DNA of 64,000 nucleotides. Source: Wallemia ichthyophaga EXF-994 (lineage: Eukaryota > Basidiomycota > Wallemiomycetes > Wallemiales > Wallemiaceae). This document shows positions 23,119 to 35,962 of this stretch, one piece after another (the first letter of the stretch is position 1; every line of letters starts with the position of its first letter). The notes under the pieces were generated by a model that was not told the DNA's origin, searched no databases, and saw only the letters and a list, made by a program, of their open reading frames with translations. The DNA lies in NCBI RefSeq assembly GCF_000400465.1, contig NW_008806299.1:24646-88645 (forward strand), given 5' to 3'. The position numbers and the translations under genes were made by a program.

Positions 23119-24418
23119 ATGACTCAAGTACTACCACACTCCCGCTCTCCATCACCCAAAACAGCAAAACTCCAAGAACCGCCAGCGAAGAAGACCAAAG
23201 TTGAGGGCATTCCCTTGGAGGAGGTTGACTACGCGAATGGATTGCATTTGGCGCCAATGGTTAGGAGTGGTGCATGTGGGTGGCTGCTATTCGACGCGCC
23301 ACACCCCATCTCACAGCGCTGCAGTGCCAACACGACTCATCAGCCTCGAATACGGCGCGAAGCTGGTGTGGACGCCTGAAGTGATAGACCGAGCGATAAT
23401 TGATTCGCAGCGGGTGTACAATAGTCAGTTTGATTGCGTATCTAATGGCTACAATCTAACACTACAATCCATCCAGCGTCGACAGGCGTCATCGACTATA
23501 TAAAACCCACAGAGAACAAGCCCATCTGGTCCACCCACCCACTCGAGCGCCCCCACGTTATTTACCAAATCGGCTCATCGTCTCCGCAGCTAGCTGTGCA
23601 GGCGGCACAGACAGTCGCGGGGGATGTCGCAGGCATAGATCTCAATTGTGGCTGTCCGAAGCATTTCTCGGTACATGCCGGTATGGGCGCAGCTCTGCTC
23701 ACCAACACGGATAACCTGGTGGCTATACTGAATGCACTGTGTGAGGCACTCCCACATAAATCCATTAGTTGCAAGATACGCTTGCTAGGCACACAGCAGG
23801 ATACTATAGAGCTCGTCGAGCGCATCTGCTCCACACCCATCAAAGCTATCACGATCCACTGCCGCACCAAGTCTATGCGCCCGAGCGAGCCTGCCCAGCA
23901 CGACAGACTGGCGGAGGTGCGCGAAGCTATCGAGAAAATGAGACCCGATGTGGCTGTCATATGCAATGGCGATGGAAACACTCACAAGGACGCACAAGAA
24001 ATTATGTCTCGCACTGGGGTTAATGCCGTGATGATCGCCAGGGGAGCCGAAGGTAATCCTTCGTGTTTCAATAGAGGTGGCCCTGTAAAACTCGGCGCTT
24101 ATTGGTTGCAGCTTGTGAGTGGAGATAGCATTAGTGCAGTTAAACATCAAATACACCTCTTACGCCTCCATCCACCAGGCACACGCCCTCGATCATCTCT
24201 TCCCCGCTTCCAAGTTCTGCACTGGCCAACTCACGCCTTTCGCAAAGTACGGCGATATCAAGAAAAAAGATCGCTCTAATCTCAACCAGGCCCTTTCGCA
24301 GGCCAAGACACACGAGCAGATGGCCGAAGCGTACAAAATTACGCTCACACAGGATAAAGGCTTAGATCAGCCAATGTTTGATAGTTTGAGATTGGCGATA
24401 CAGGCACGACAGCACTGA
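23119..24418 (+). CDS. DUS2: tRNA-dihydrouridine(20) synthase
   Basis: FMN enzyme reducing U20 of cytosolic tRNAs (yeast Smm1/Dus2). Four exons (23119-23275, 23325-23423, 23477-24114, 24179-24418) give 377 aa. The basic N-terminus (KTAKLQEPPAKKTKVE) may serve nuclear import. Then LAPMVRSGALPTRLISLEYGA, the catalytic-cysteine motif GIDLNCGCPKHFSV, CKIRLL for FMN/tRNA contacts, HCRTKSMRPSEPA, and CNGDG plus VMIARGAEGNPSCF for phosphate binding. The helical C-terminal domain follows intron 3. An in-frame ATG at 23080 would add 13 residues; 23119 was chosen because the earlier residues show no conservation or clear targeting signal. Confidence 0.92.
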
Positions 24419-24744
24419 TGTGCTATTAAGTGTCTGAAGTGACTGATTTGTTGTACTTAATAATTGCATTTTATAGATTATAAAAAGGGTTTTGTGGTTT
24501 CTCCTTGGTGCGCCTACTGACAGCACACGCTGTTTGGCCACAAAGATCTACGCAGCCTGCACGTCGGCAGAGAAAGGGATGTATGGCACATTACCACTGC
24601 TTAATCCTGTTAACCCTGATCACCCATAATATCCCAATTATCCCGCTCAAATTGAGTCAAAATTGGCCGCCCTTAACACGCAACCCGCAACGCGAATCAG
24701 TTCTTACAGCCCAACGATCACTATTGGAGTGAATTGAGATATAA
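24419..24744. other. DUS2 / ISWI intergenic region
   Basis: About 325 bases holding the DUS2 3' UTR and ISWI promoter. A TTAATTGCATTTTATAG stretch near 24460 may serve polyadenylation. Nothing else was recognised. Confidence 0.4.
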
Positions 24745-27700
24745 ATGACAGTAAGCGACACCACGAGACGTGGCTGCTCGGGCTAATATATTCACAGGAC
24801 AAAGCTAATTCACGAGAAGAGTCGATGCTCTCTGATACGATTCCACCCAGCGCTGCGATATCGAATATTAACTCCAAAGTGCCGTCACCGAAAGGCGGTA
24901 GCGCAGATAGCGCAGACAGCGCACAGATTTCCGCTGACGAGGACAAAGATGAGCTCCAAGACCAAGACGATGACGACGAAGAGGAATTGGACGAGGAGTA
25001 CGACAGTGATGGCCAAGTGATCAAGTCAATCGCCCCGGCACCCGCTCATGCACCCGCTAAAGATAACAAACGTCCAGCGCGTAAATCCAAACACAAGGTT
25101 AAGAAGGATGAGATTGAAAAGTCCAAGAATATCGATTCTGTTAAGCGTTTCTCGTATTTGATTGGTCAGACTGATCTATTTAAACACTTTATTGATCGCA
25201 GAGTGAGTTTTCCATGCCAAGTGATGCGTGGTGCTCATTAGAACATACAGAAAGAACGCGATCCAGCTTTCAGGGCTATGATTGAGCAGTCTGAAGTCCA
25301 AACAGGGAAAAAGAAGGCAAAAAAGAATCAGAGCAGGAGAAAGACTGAAAAGGAGGAAGACGAGGAGTTGTTGCAGGATGAAGAGGATGAGCCGTTTGCC
25401 TTCACAGAGACACCGGCGTGTGAGTATGACGCGTCACAAATCTAGCCTAACCTCACACACGACACAGTCATCCAGAATTGTACAATGCGTGATTACCAGG
25501 TTCAGGGTTTGAATTGGATGATTGGATTGCATCACAATGGTATCAACGGTATTCTTGCAGATGAAATGGTAAGTTGCGTTTAATACACTTGAAACTCCGC
25601 TCAAATCACTCAGGGTCTCGGTAAAACACTTCAAACAATATCATTCCTAGCCTTCCTCAAACACTTCAAAGACATATCAGGATACCACCTTGTCTGTGTA
25701 CCTAAATCAACACTTGACAACTGGGCAAGAGAGTTTTCTAAGTGGTGCCCAGATTTCAAGGTCGTTGTACTTCAAGGCACTAAGGAAGAGCGCGAGAAAC
25801 TCGTCAAGGAGCATATCTTGCCTGGAGATTTCGACGTTCTCATTTCGTCGTATGAGATCTGTCTTCGTGAGAAGTCAGCTATTAAGAGACTCAGTTGGGA
25901 GTACATCATCATCGATGAGGCTCACCGTATCAAAAATGCCAACTCTTTGCTTTCGCAGATAGTCAGAATTTTCAACTCTCGCAATCGCCTTCTCATTACC
26001 GGTACACCTCTTCAAAATAACCTTATGGAGCTCTGGGCTTTGCTAAATTTCTTGCTTCCGGATGTCTTTTCCTCTTCGGAAGACTTTGATGCTTGGTTCA
26101 CCAACAACCAGGAAGGTGGTAACAGTGACGAAGTTGTCAAGCAATTGCACAAAGTCTTGAGACCATTCTTGCTCCGTAGAGTTAAAGCTGATGTTGAGAA
26201 ATCTCTCTTACCAAAGAAGGAAATCAATTTGTACGTAGGCTTGACTGACATGCAAAGGAAGTGGTACAAGGGTATTATCGAGAAGGACATTGATTTGGTT
26301 AATGGTATGGGATCTAGTAAGAAAGAGGGCAAGACAAGACTCCTCAACATTGTCATGCAATTGCGCAAATGCTGCAATCATCCTTATCTCTTCGATGGTG
26401 CAGAGCCAGGTCCACCATACACAACCGACGAACATCTCGTATTTAACTCTGGAAAGATGCTCATTCTCGATAAGCTCCTCAAGTCAATGAAGGCGAAGGG
26501 ATCCAGAGTTCTCATTTTCTCTCAAATGTCGAGAGTTTTGGACATTCTTGAGGACTATTGTATGTTCAGAGACTACCAGTATTGCAGAATTGACGGTCAA
26601 ACTTCTCACGATGATCGTATCTCTGCCATCGATGAATACAACAAGGAAGGATCGGAGAAATATATTTTCTTGCTTACCACTAGAGCTGGTGGATTAGGTA
26701 TTACGCTCAACACGGCTGACATTGTCGTGCTTTACGACAGTGACTGGAACCCTCAAGCGGATTTACAAGCTATGGATAGAGCACACAGAATAGGGCAAAA
26801 GAAGCAGGTGTTTGTGTTTAGATTTGTGACAGAAGATGCAGTCGAAGAGCGTATTTTAGAGCGTGCTGCACAAAAGTTGCGTCTTGACCAGCTTGTAATT
26901 CAGCAAGGTCGTCAAACACAACAGAAGAATGCAGGCAAGGATGAGTTGACAGACATGATTCAACATGGTGCTGAAAAGATTATCAACAATCAGAAAAGGG
27001 AGATAGTTGACAATGACATTGATGAGATTATCAAGACGGGTGAGTCCAAGACGGCAAATATGGCATCCAAGTATGAAGATCTCAACCTTGAGGATCTCAA
27101 CAATTTTAAGTCAGAGATTAACTTTACTGGTGTCAATCCAAAAGCAAAACAACCACTTTGGATCGAACCAGGTAAGAGAGAGCGTAAACAAAATTACTCG
27201 ATCGACGATTACTACAAGGGTGCAATGAAACCTAATCCTCAAGGACGAACTCGCTCAAACAAGCCACCACCAGCAACGCACAAATTCCAAGACTACCACT
27301 TTTTCCCAACGAGACTCCTCGAGCTCGCGAGACGGGATGACAACTATAAGAAAAAGGAGGATGGCTGGGAAGCTATACCGCGCCATGTGGATCCTAAGAA
27401 GGCGGAAGAAAACCCAGAGCTCGTCGAGCAAGCTAAAGTGGATGCAAAGAAGGAGCAGGATGATATTGACAGTGCGACGCCGCTCAGTGAAGAAGAAATT
27501 AAAGATATGGAAGCTATGAGCCACCAAGGATTTACAACCTGGACTCGTAGGGAGTTTCAAGCTGTGGTAAGAGGAATGGAGCAGCACGGTAGGAATGACT
27601 TGAAGGGAATAAAAGGCGTCGTTGGAGATGGAAAGACGGAAGAGGAAGTTAAAGAGTATCTGGATGTATGGTGGAAGCGCTACCCAGAATTACAAGATCA

Positions 27701-28451
27701 CCAGAGAATGATTCAGCGTATTGAGGAGGGTGAGAAAACGCTCGAGAGTGTCGCCACCAAGACACGCGCAATCAAGGCCAAGGTCAACGGGTGTAGATAT
27801 CCGTTGCAGATGCTGAATATTCCTTATGGTCCGCAACAAAGGGTGAGTGGGGGATGTAGTGGAGACTGACACACTGACAAAGCACAGGGCAAGCAATACA
27901 CAGAAGATGAGGATAGATTCCTACTCGTCAAACTCGCCCATCATGGCCTCAGCTCGGACGACACATACGATAAAATCAAGCGGGATATATTGGAGCATCC
28001 AGCGTTTAGAATGGACTGGTTTTTTAAGTCTAGAACACCAACTGAGATATCGAGGAGATGCCAAACGCTTATCTCGCTCACACTAAAGGAGGCAGGGCTT
28101 TACGAGGGCAAGCACGCCCACCCATCGGCATACCCAGCTGACCACAAGGAGGGAGAGTTGATAGCCAACACTAATAAGAAGCGTACAAATCTCTCACTTT
28201 CGCCTTCGTCTAATTCATCCAAGCGCGCTAAAGCCACACCACCTCAAATCGGACCAGGAATGACACCATCTGTACTCGCTGGACCATCGCCTCTACCACA
28301 AGGATATAGTCAGGCGCAAGCATCGCAAGCATCTCCACAATACGATCACCCACAGGCACATTCACAGGCACACCCCTCTTTGCCTCCAATGAGCATGCCC
28401 AATGTACCATTCCCAGATCAGCCTTTTCCACCACCGCCGGAAGGAAAATAA
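24745..28451 (+). CDS. ISWI-type chromatin-remodelling ATPase
   Basis: ATP-dependent nucleosome-spacing motor. Six exons (24745-24750, 24798-25202, 25251-25419, 25468-25568, 25614-27842, 27888-28451) give 1157 aa; the first coding exon is only MT. An acidic N-terminus precedes the SNF2 core: [20 protein letters not shown] (Walker A), [11 protein letters not shown] (DEAH), ITGTPLQNN, then the helicase-C lobe with FSQMSR and [19 protein letters not shown]. Next come the HAND domain ([12 protein letters not shown]), SANT ([20 protein letters not shown]) and, across the last intron, SLIDE ending [21 protein letters not shown] Pro/Gln/Ser-rich tail follows. This fits Isw1/Isw2; I cannot choose between them. 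Confidence 0.96.
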
Positions 28452-28875
28452 GCTGGCTACGACGACTCATTTTGTAAATTTATAAAACCTAATTTAGGGT
28501 GTCTCGTTGGTGTGCCTGACTGAAACAAGGACGCGCGTTTGAGAAAGTAACAGTGTGCATGTTTGTGGATTTAACATTCGTACTGCCTTATCACCTTATC
28601 ACCATCATATTCCATCTCGCAAATTGCCAACATCATGGCTATGGCATGAATATGCATAAAGTATGAAGCTGAACTTGAAAAAGACGCTAAGTAATATGCG
28701 TCATTCGGCGCGACTAATTCTATCTTTAGATCTCAGTTCGCTGTGATTCTCCGCGGGTATCTATTTCAGATCGAGCCGGAGTCCGGGTAAATTTGAGGCT
28801 TCTTGTTTTCGCACGAGTGAACAGAGCGCCATAGTACATCGCTGCATAGCCAGAACATTACACAAACACACACAA
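28452..28875. other. ISWI / MFS transporter intergenic region
   Basis: About 425 bases. Contains ISWI 3' sequence and the upstream region of the transporter. No recognised element. Confidence 0.35.
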
Positions 28876-30576
28876 ATGAGCTCGGCGAACACTATAGTAG
28901 TCGATGAGATCGACACGGACGCAGACAAGGATAACCGGGGTAATGACAAGACCGCAGATACGAAAGACGCAAAGGAGCCTCATCAAGTGGAGAGCGAGAT
29001 GGAGGCTAAGCAGCTAGGCATGGGATACTTCAAGGGTTCGCACGAACGGCTGGACAAAGAAGTGGAGAAGGCGGAGCGGGATAAATTTCTAGTTGAGATG
29101 GATGAGCGAGATGACCCGAAGAACTTGAGCGTCGGCTACAAGTGGTATCTAACAATCCTCTCCGGATGCCAGATCCTTAATGCGACATTTGCTAGTTCGG
29201 TTTTATCTAGTGCGTACTCGCTCATTGAAGAGGAGTACGGTAAGTCACAGGAAGTGGTTATCCTCACAGTATCTCTTTTCCTCGTCGGATACATAGTGGG
29301 GCCGTTCTTTTGGTCGCCGTTGAATGAGCTCGTCGGCCGGAAGGTCACCTTCATGTCTTCGCTTTTTCTGTTCGTCATATTCACTATACCCTGCGCACTC
29401 GCACCGAACATGGCGTGTCTCCTCGTGTGCCGCTTCCTGGCTGGTTGCTGCGCTGCTGCGAGCATGGTGACATCTGGTGGAGTGCTCGCTGACCTATGGG
29501 ATCCGGTCCGGCGTGGTCGTCCTATGGCGCTGTACAGGTGAGTGGAGTTGGATAAGTGAGGGTGTGAAAATTTGCTGATTGTTGCAGTCTCTGCCCATTC
29601 GCTGGCCCTGTAGCGGGTCCAATAGCGTCGGGATTCATCGTCGACTATGCTAGCGATTACAAGTGGGTATACTGGGCGCAGATGATCTTCGGCGGCGTGT
29701 GTTTCCTCGGCGTAGGTCTCACCTATCCCGAGACAATGGCGCAGGTGATTTTGAAGAAGAAGGCAGTGAAGCTGCGGAAGAGTACGCATGATAATCGTTA
29801 TCATACCTTCAGCGAGCTCAATTCGCCGCCTTTCAAGGAACAGCTGTCGATTGCATTCAACCGGCCGTTCAAAATGCTCAGCCAGGAGCTCATCATGATT
29901 ATGACATCTCTTTACATTGGTGTGGTGGGTGCGAGGAAGTTTCTTAGGGATGTTTGCTTACTTCTCGCAGGTTTACGGTGTGCTTTATCTCTCGTTCGAA
30001 ATGTTTCCGTACGTTTTTAAAGGAAGCTACGGCTTCACAACGTGGAAGACTGGTCTCACGTTCTGCTCTGTCGCGATCGGGCTGTTTATCTCGTACATCA
30101 CCAACTTGATCTTTGACATGCGGTATATGCGAATAGCAAAGCAGACGATGAAGGAGACGGGTGAGCGACCAGCGCCCGAGATACGTTTTTTGCCTGCTAT
30201 TCTTGTTGGTGGGCCCTGTTTCTCGATTGGGCTGTTCTGGTTCGCGTGGACGGCCGGACGGACCCATTGGTTAGCCCCTTGCGCGGCAGGCGTGCCGATT
30301 GGAGCGGGTGTCGTGCTCTGCTTCATCTCGCTCCTGTCGTACATTTCAGACGCATATACTTTGTACGCGGCAAGTGCGCTGGCTGCAAACACCGTCGTGA
30401 GGTCTGTGTTCGGTAGTGTTTTCCCCCTCTTCGCAATCAAGATGTTTGATCGCCTGTCGATCAGCTGGAGTGGGACACTGCTCGCGTGTATCGGGGTGCT
30501 AATGATGCCGTTTCCAATTATTTTCTACAGATATGGACTGTCAATCAGGAAACGGTCGAATTATGCTCGCAGTTAG
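28876..30576 (+). CDS. MFS drug/polyamine-type proton antiporter (DHA1)
   Basis: Plasma-membrane major-facilitator efflux carrier. Three exons (28876-29537, 29588-29924, 29971-30576) give 534 aa. A ~90-residue charged cytosolic N-terminus (EKAERDKFLVEMDERDDPKN) precedes 12 predicted membrane helices. The loop after TM2 has a motif-A remnant, SPLNELVGRKVTF. CPFAGPVAGPIASGF carries the antiporter motif C (GPxxGP). The central loop is basic (ILKKKAVKLRK). The closest known architecture is the fungal multidrug/polyamine group (Tpo1/Flu1-like), where an acidic residue before TM1 and the motif-C glycine/proline are typical. The substrate cannot be told. Confidence 0.9.
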
Positions 30577-30690
30577 ACGTGCAATTGTTTAGATATAGAT
30601 TCATAGATGTAGAAAGAATATAGAATAGACATAATTTGATAATTGAAAGCAATAGCTACCGGCTACTAACACGCTTCTGCTCTCACCCCC

Positions 30691-31793
30691 ATGTCATCTG
30701 GAGACTATCAAACTTTGTTGAAATCAGTAAAAAACAAGGGCGTCGTATTCACAGCGCCTAAAGACGCAGATGCTGCGATCATGTTCGCGCAGAACGGGTG
30801 GGTGTGTCTATCAGCAGCTCCCTCAGGCTGAATGAATGTGACTTTAGTGCAAAAGTGCTTGTTGGTGTAGATAGCACAGAGGCAGCGCAGAAATTGCAAG
30901 GTATTGCTAACCTCAGTACCCACCAACTCTATGTCGGCGACCACCTACAAGTCGAAGCCTTTTTCAGCCTGGCGATTGAATTGCTCGGCAATGTAGACAT
31001 TATCGTTGCGAACGCGATACGCGCGGATGTCCAAGACTGGTTTAGCCCTGAAAACAAGACACCCACTAGTGCGCACCGGCTTTGTTCCCCTCACTCCACC
31101 GCTAACGACATTATCAGACGTCCGGCCTGATATGACGGGCGTGCAGGTGAACATGTACGGCCAGATGTTTGCAATCCACTATGGCGCCAATGCTTTCAGG
31201 AAAAACCCTTCCGCCGATAAAGTATTTGTCATTGACGGCGATGCGGGTGATATTGCCGACCAGACGCCTATCCTCAAATCTACTATTGAGTCGGTGGGTT
31301 TAGCTGCGGTGTGGTTTGAAAATGCTCACCTGTCCAACAGAATTACTCTAATCCTCAGGGTTTGGATTCTTCAGGCAAAACAGAGAACTGGAGAGCAAAC
31401 ATCATCAACCCCACTTTAGCGGATCAGGTTTTGTTGAGTAGGGGCAAACCATACGCGCTCAGCGGCGTATCAGATAAGATTTCACGGAGGCATGCTATTC
31501 TCGTTGCTGCGACGATACAGTCCTCGTTAGAGAGCGTGGTTGTTATAGATGGCGCTTTAGTGTGAGTATGGGATATGGTTATGGTGCTGTACTCACACGC
31601 TTATAACAGACTGGCTCCTTACCCTGATATTGCCCTGCATGGACTGAAAAAAGTTAAAGCTAGATTGTTATTCATCAAAAGGGCGATGCTCGCTGTGCGT
31701 AAAATTTCTGCTAATCAAGACAAGATTAAGAAGTGGTGCACTGCTGCTATCATCTTCGGCTGCACATCTCTGCTTGCTCGTAGACTTCTCTAG
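30691..31793 (+). CDS. Diverged SDR-like protein lacking catalytic motifs
   Basis: Five exons (30691-30797, 30848-31068, 31118-31293, 31359-31561, 31610-31793) give an uninterrupted 296-aa protein. It aligns along its length with the SDR at 21845: GVVFTAPKDADAA where that has VVLITGAASGIG, then NGAKVLVGVDS, VDIIVANAIRAD for the NAG motif, NVRPDMTGVQVNMYGQ (NVRPDM..DVNFVG in the paralogue), and a similar basic, hydrophobic tail (WCTAAIIFGCTSLLARR). The first intron is at the matching position and phase. The Rossmann glycines, the NAG glycine and the YxxxK pair are all lost, while introns and frame are preserved. It is best read as a pseudoenzyme paralogue, not a dead gene. Role unknown. Confidence 0.75.
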
Positions 31794-31914
31794 TTGGCGT
31801 TGATTGGTGTTGTATTTGGGTATAGACTTGTAGAATTTATCAGATGCATTTCTTGGTTACCGCTGCAGAGTCACTGTCTTAAACGGTCACAACAAAACCA
31901 CAACCATCCTCCAC

Positions 31915-32536
31915 ATGCTAGAAGAGCAAGGTATATATGCATTTAGAAATAAGGGCAGCAGCTCATTCCAGATATTCCCGGGTAGTTCACTCACTGCTGC
32001 GATGGATTCCCCACCGATATTTTTTGTGAAAATGTCCATTTGGTCCAGCAAGATTGTGTTGCGTACAGAGCCGCAGCAACAGGTTATCGCAACTTCAATG
32101 ACGAAGAAGCTGAGCTGGACCAACTATGACATCTTCATCGGTGGGTGTGTATTGTGAGACGCTTTGAATCATGTTGATAGCTAATGGATTAGGCGAGCGC
32201 GCTATTGCTGTAGATAGTCACAGCTTCTGGTCTGCCATGTGGTCATCAAAGCGCTTCTTCACTCTCCCGAGTGGGCTTAAATGCGTCGCAAAGAGGAGAT
32301 CGAAAACAATGATGAGCTTTGTCGTTACGGAGCTGCTCAACAATACAATTATTGCGACTTATGAACCTACGTCGTATTCATACAGGAAAGCAGGCGCCTT
32401 GAGATTATTTGCTGTTGGACACGACCAACTCGATCTCACCGCAATTTTCATGGCGATAGTCATTATGATACGAATAGATAAGGATACGCAGGCAGGCATC
32501 GCGTCTGGCGCTGTGGCGGGTGGCGGTGGGGGCTGA
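31915..32536 (+). CDS. DUF6593-like protein
   Basis: Two exons (31915-32140, 32193-32536; 52-nt intron) give 189 aa. The layout resembles the basidiomycete DUF6593 family: a strand-rich N-terminal part, then KKLSWTNYDIFIG, SFWSAMWSSKRFFTLPSGLKC, and a C-terminal segment ending in a hydrophobic run (AIFMAIVIMIRID) before a Gly-rich tail (GAVAGGGGG). Function of the family is unknown. The start is the first ATG that remains open; coding-like sequence upstream (VTVLNGHNKTTTILH) is in the same frame but lacks an ATG, so a further 5' exon is possible. Confidence 0.55.
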
Positions 32537-32695
32537 TAGTTGTAATTTATTCATATCCGATTCTAAGAGATTAAGCAGGGTGTTGAATGAGATGTTTGTA
32601 AAACGATTCTCTTACTTGTGAGTCATTTATGTTTATTTGTATTCCTTGTCTTGAACGCCCAATACACTTCAAATGACAAATAGTTCATTTTCACA

Positions 32696-33457
32696 GCGCT
32701 TCCTTACGACATCCGTTGGATCGTCTATCCCAAACTATCGGTGAAAGACGTGAGGACCATGTTCCTTGTTTGCAAAAAGTTTGCCTCTATCCCGGCTGAT
32801 TTTGGAGGACGAAACTATTACAGAGAATGGATGATTACTTCTGGCAAGCAAGACTTTGATGTCCAATTTCATCGCAAGGCTTTAAGTTCCTCTAGAATGA
32901 GAAATTTCACCGAGCACCTCCAGATTAACTTCAACTTTCTGAGTGACGCAAACTACCTATCAGCAGTATCTGAATTAGGTTTCGCAGTTTCGAAAATGTC
33001 GAAACTCCAATCATTGCTCGTAGATTGCTCCGCAATAAGTGAAAGATACCATTCTTACAATGGTTATCGCATGAGGAACACTGATAATTTGATAAGCTAT
33101 ATGCTCTCGAATGACAGAGTTGAAGAGCTCACCCTTGTCTTGAAAGATCCTAATGAAATCAGGCCAACAAAATTTTAGTTTGATGCGCTTCTCGATAGAT
33201 ATCCAAATTTGAAGGTGCTGGCAGTGCGCTTTCTGGAACATCAAGACGATGATCTTAAGGTTTTTATTGAATTGCTTTTAGCTTCATTACCACTACAAAT
33301 TGTTGTTGTGGCATATAAAAGTGGTAAAGATAACGTAAATGCAAGCTATAAGGTCTTTAAATCGAAGACAGTGACAACACTCGAAAAGGTCGGTGGCCAG
33401 CACGAATCCAGGTCATTTGCATCACAGCTCAAGCACTTCAAACGATTAATTCAGTAA
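32696..33457 (+). CDS. F-box-like protein, 5' end unresolved
   Basis: Opens with an F-box-like motif, LPYDIRWIVYPKLSVKDV then FLVCKKF, so a role as substrate adaptor of an SCF ubiquitin ligase is plausible. No ATG precedes the motif in frame: a TAG stands at 32681, and the motif follows TTTTCACAG, a good splice acceptor, so a first exon is missing from the model. A TAG at 33175-33177 interrupts the frame; it ends a possible 42-nt intron (33136-33177, GTCTTG..TTTTAG) whose removal keeps the frame (..DALLDRYPNLKVLAVRFL..). If that intron is not real, this is a pseudogene. The C-terminal part has leucine-rich-like strands. Confidence 0.45.
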
Positions 33458-33897
33458 GACTATTGAGTATGTGAAATCGCTTCATCTTGTCTTGACTATA
33501 TAATGCATATAAATTGATATCAACTTTGCATCCGCTAAGAACTCAAGACCCTTTGCACACACAGGCTGAATCAGGCACACGAGTGATACATTTATTTATT
33601 ACAAATCGAAGGTACGAAAACAAATAAGTCCGGGGAAGCAATCTGCATAGATGTTACTATATTTAATATCTTCATCTCGCTCGGCTCCAATATTTCTCTC
33701 GATTATTTATCTCAAGTAATTGCATGATCGATGAAGTGCTCGGATTAATTTGCAGATAAACACCTTAAAGACTGTGCTATATCAAAACATCACCAAAAAC
33801 CCAGAAGAACCACCGATTCCTCCTTGAAAAGTCTTTATGCGCATGCCAGACGATCCCCAGCCGCTCGGGTAATTTCATCCCTTTAACTTCCAACTTC
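33458..33897. other. Upstream region of the Zn2Cys6 gene
   Basis: About 440 bases, AT-rich, with no recognised gene or element. Confidence 0.35.
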
Positions 33898-35962
33898 ATG
33901 AAACCCAAGCGCAACAAAAGGAGATCTATTAGAGCTTGTCAGAGCTGCCGCAAGTCAAAAACCAAGTGCGTAATCCTCGACAACAGCGATAGGTGCAGGA
34001 ATTGTGTAATCAAGAATTACCAATGCGTTGGCATTGAAGAAGATCGGTTAGTCCCGAAAATGCTAGATTTTACTCCCACTGACCACCACCTCCAGTCCTA
34101 CTCGAGGCGCTGATAAGAAACCAAGGAAAGCTTACAAACCACACGGAATCTCCCCAGACAGCGAAGACGATGCTCACGAAAGGCCGCGATCATCCAGGCG
34201 ATCAAAGCAGAGTGCCTCGAATCACACCCCAGCCAGCAGCGCTTCTTCATCTTCCTCCAATCAGCTCGTTCGACATCACAGCAGCGACAACGAGAGCGAT
34301 GAGTATATTCCACAACTTTCTCCATCTGAAAGGAAATTTAAAATTCCTGATACTGCCCTTCTCAATAAGCCCTTTGACATAACGAGTTTACCCGAATTCG
34401 CAACACATCAGTCAAGCAAGACTTCCATCCTCAAGACACCCTCGACAGACTACCAGCAGTACTCGTTTTGGCCGACTCTGTTTTCTGAGACTGGCGGGAG
34501 CTTGAAAGGTCTTATAGCAGAGATCTGGAAGGTGTTTAGCAAATCCGATTTGATCGCTGTGCTGTTCCACCTTCCCTCACTCTACAAGAAGCTCAATATA
34601 CCCTCAAAGAGGGCAAGCCTAGAGCCGTCACTGATATGCGCACTTTTGGCAGTGTCTTATTCGGTTCAGGGAGCGTCTGACAGAGCTGACTCGGGTATAC
34701 TTAAGGGCAAAGCGGCATACTACGCAGACAGTGCTCACACATATTTAATTACAGCTGTCAACGCATCCAAATTCTCCCTGGGTATCGCACAGGCCGCTGT
34801 ATGCCTCCACTACTATGAATTCCTCCCCAATGAGACTTTTAGCACTCAAAAACTAGGCTCAGCGATTATAATAGCCGATATTGTTATCAGCAAGCTTGCT
34901 CTCACTTCGATAGATGCTCATCAAGTGAGTTGGGTGTTTGACGACGACGGTATCCCCGTTAGGACAGTAGATGTCGGTAGCGACGACACAGACATACATA
35001 CATACGTTCAACAGGCTGGGTGTCTATGCGACATCATCCGAGAATCTAATGAAAACACTCAAGATCGACCGGGCGGTTTTGTTTTACGGGTCATTACGCG
35101 CTTCTCTGGCAACGACGCATCGGACGAGGAGATAGAGAAGGAGGAGGTGCGACGGACAGTGTGGGCATCGCTGAGCCAAGCATGGAAACAAACTCTTTTC
35201 CATCCCGTCATGCCCCTGCACATAGCAGACAGCTCAAATTACGGCATCTTCCTCTCTTCCGAGAAATGGATATCGAAACTTCCGAGTCCACACGAGAGGA
35301 CATGGTCTAGGAGGACTGTGCCGGCTCTGCTGGAGAGAGTGAAACTTCTTTGCCTGGGGGCTATCAGATTGCGCGCTCAGCCGCTAGAATTCCATGCGAG
35401 AGCTACCAAGATTATACTGGCAGCTGAGACCATCGAGATGGAATTGTTCAAACACACGTGTAGAAATATTATTCCGATCTGGCAGATAAGAAATATTGCC
35501 TTCATGATACGGCTGATTTTAACGGCAAAACTACAGGCCATGACGAAGAAGTTCATCGGCCCAAAAAGTTACTTTACTAGGAAGCAGGTGATAGCTTGGC
35601 TTAAGGGTCACGAACTACTTTACAATAACCATCTCCGTGCCATTTTGAAGGAGACACCAGTTATTTTTGGCGCCTTGAGCGTGCAGGCCCTGCGTTGCTT
35701 GGATATCTTCGAACTCGACAGAGATGTAGTCGGTGCGTTGCGCATCTCTGGATCAATGACTGATGCCGTCCAGTCAATTCTCTACTTCCACCCATGCCAG
35801 TCAACAGAAATAGAAGCGCTATTGCGAAAGCTGCGGCTTATCAATTTCGAAGACGAATGCATTCGTCAGAGCAATAAACCACAGCATCCTGAGCCACCCC
35901 CGCCCACCTTCGACGATCTCACTTGGTGCATAGCTCAGCTAAATATAACAAATGACAAATAG
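33898..35962 (+). CDS. Zn2Cys6 transcription factor 1
   Basis: Gal4-type regulator. Two exons (33898-34046, 34096-35962; 49-nt intron) give 671 aa. The binuclear zinc cluster is near residues 14-43: ACQSCRKSKTKC, RCRNC and YQC, with basic residues on both sides. A Ser/Arg/Pro-rich, probably disordered linker (~60-150) precedes a helical fungal-transcription-factor middle homology region (WKVFSKSDLIAVLFHLPSLYK; EVRRTVWASLSQAW). The splice after the zinc cluster is required to leave the short first frame. A multicopper oxidase lies about 200 bp downstream on the same strand; regulation of it by this factor is possible but not shown. Confidence 0.9.

Noticed and set aside
28876-31793. Transporter plus SDR as a toxin or metabolite export cluster
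   Set aside because: The SDR is a diverged paralogue lacking catalytic residues, and no biosynthetic core enzyme is nearby.
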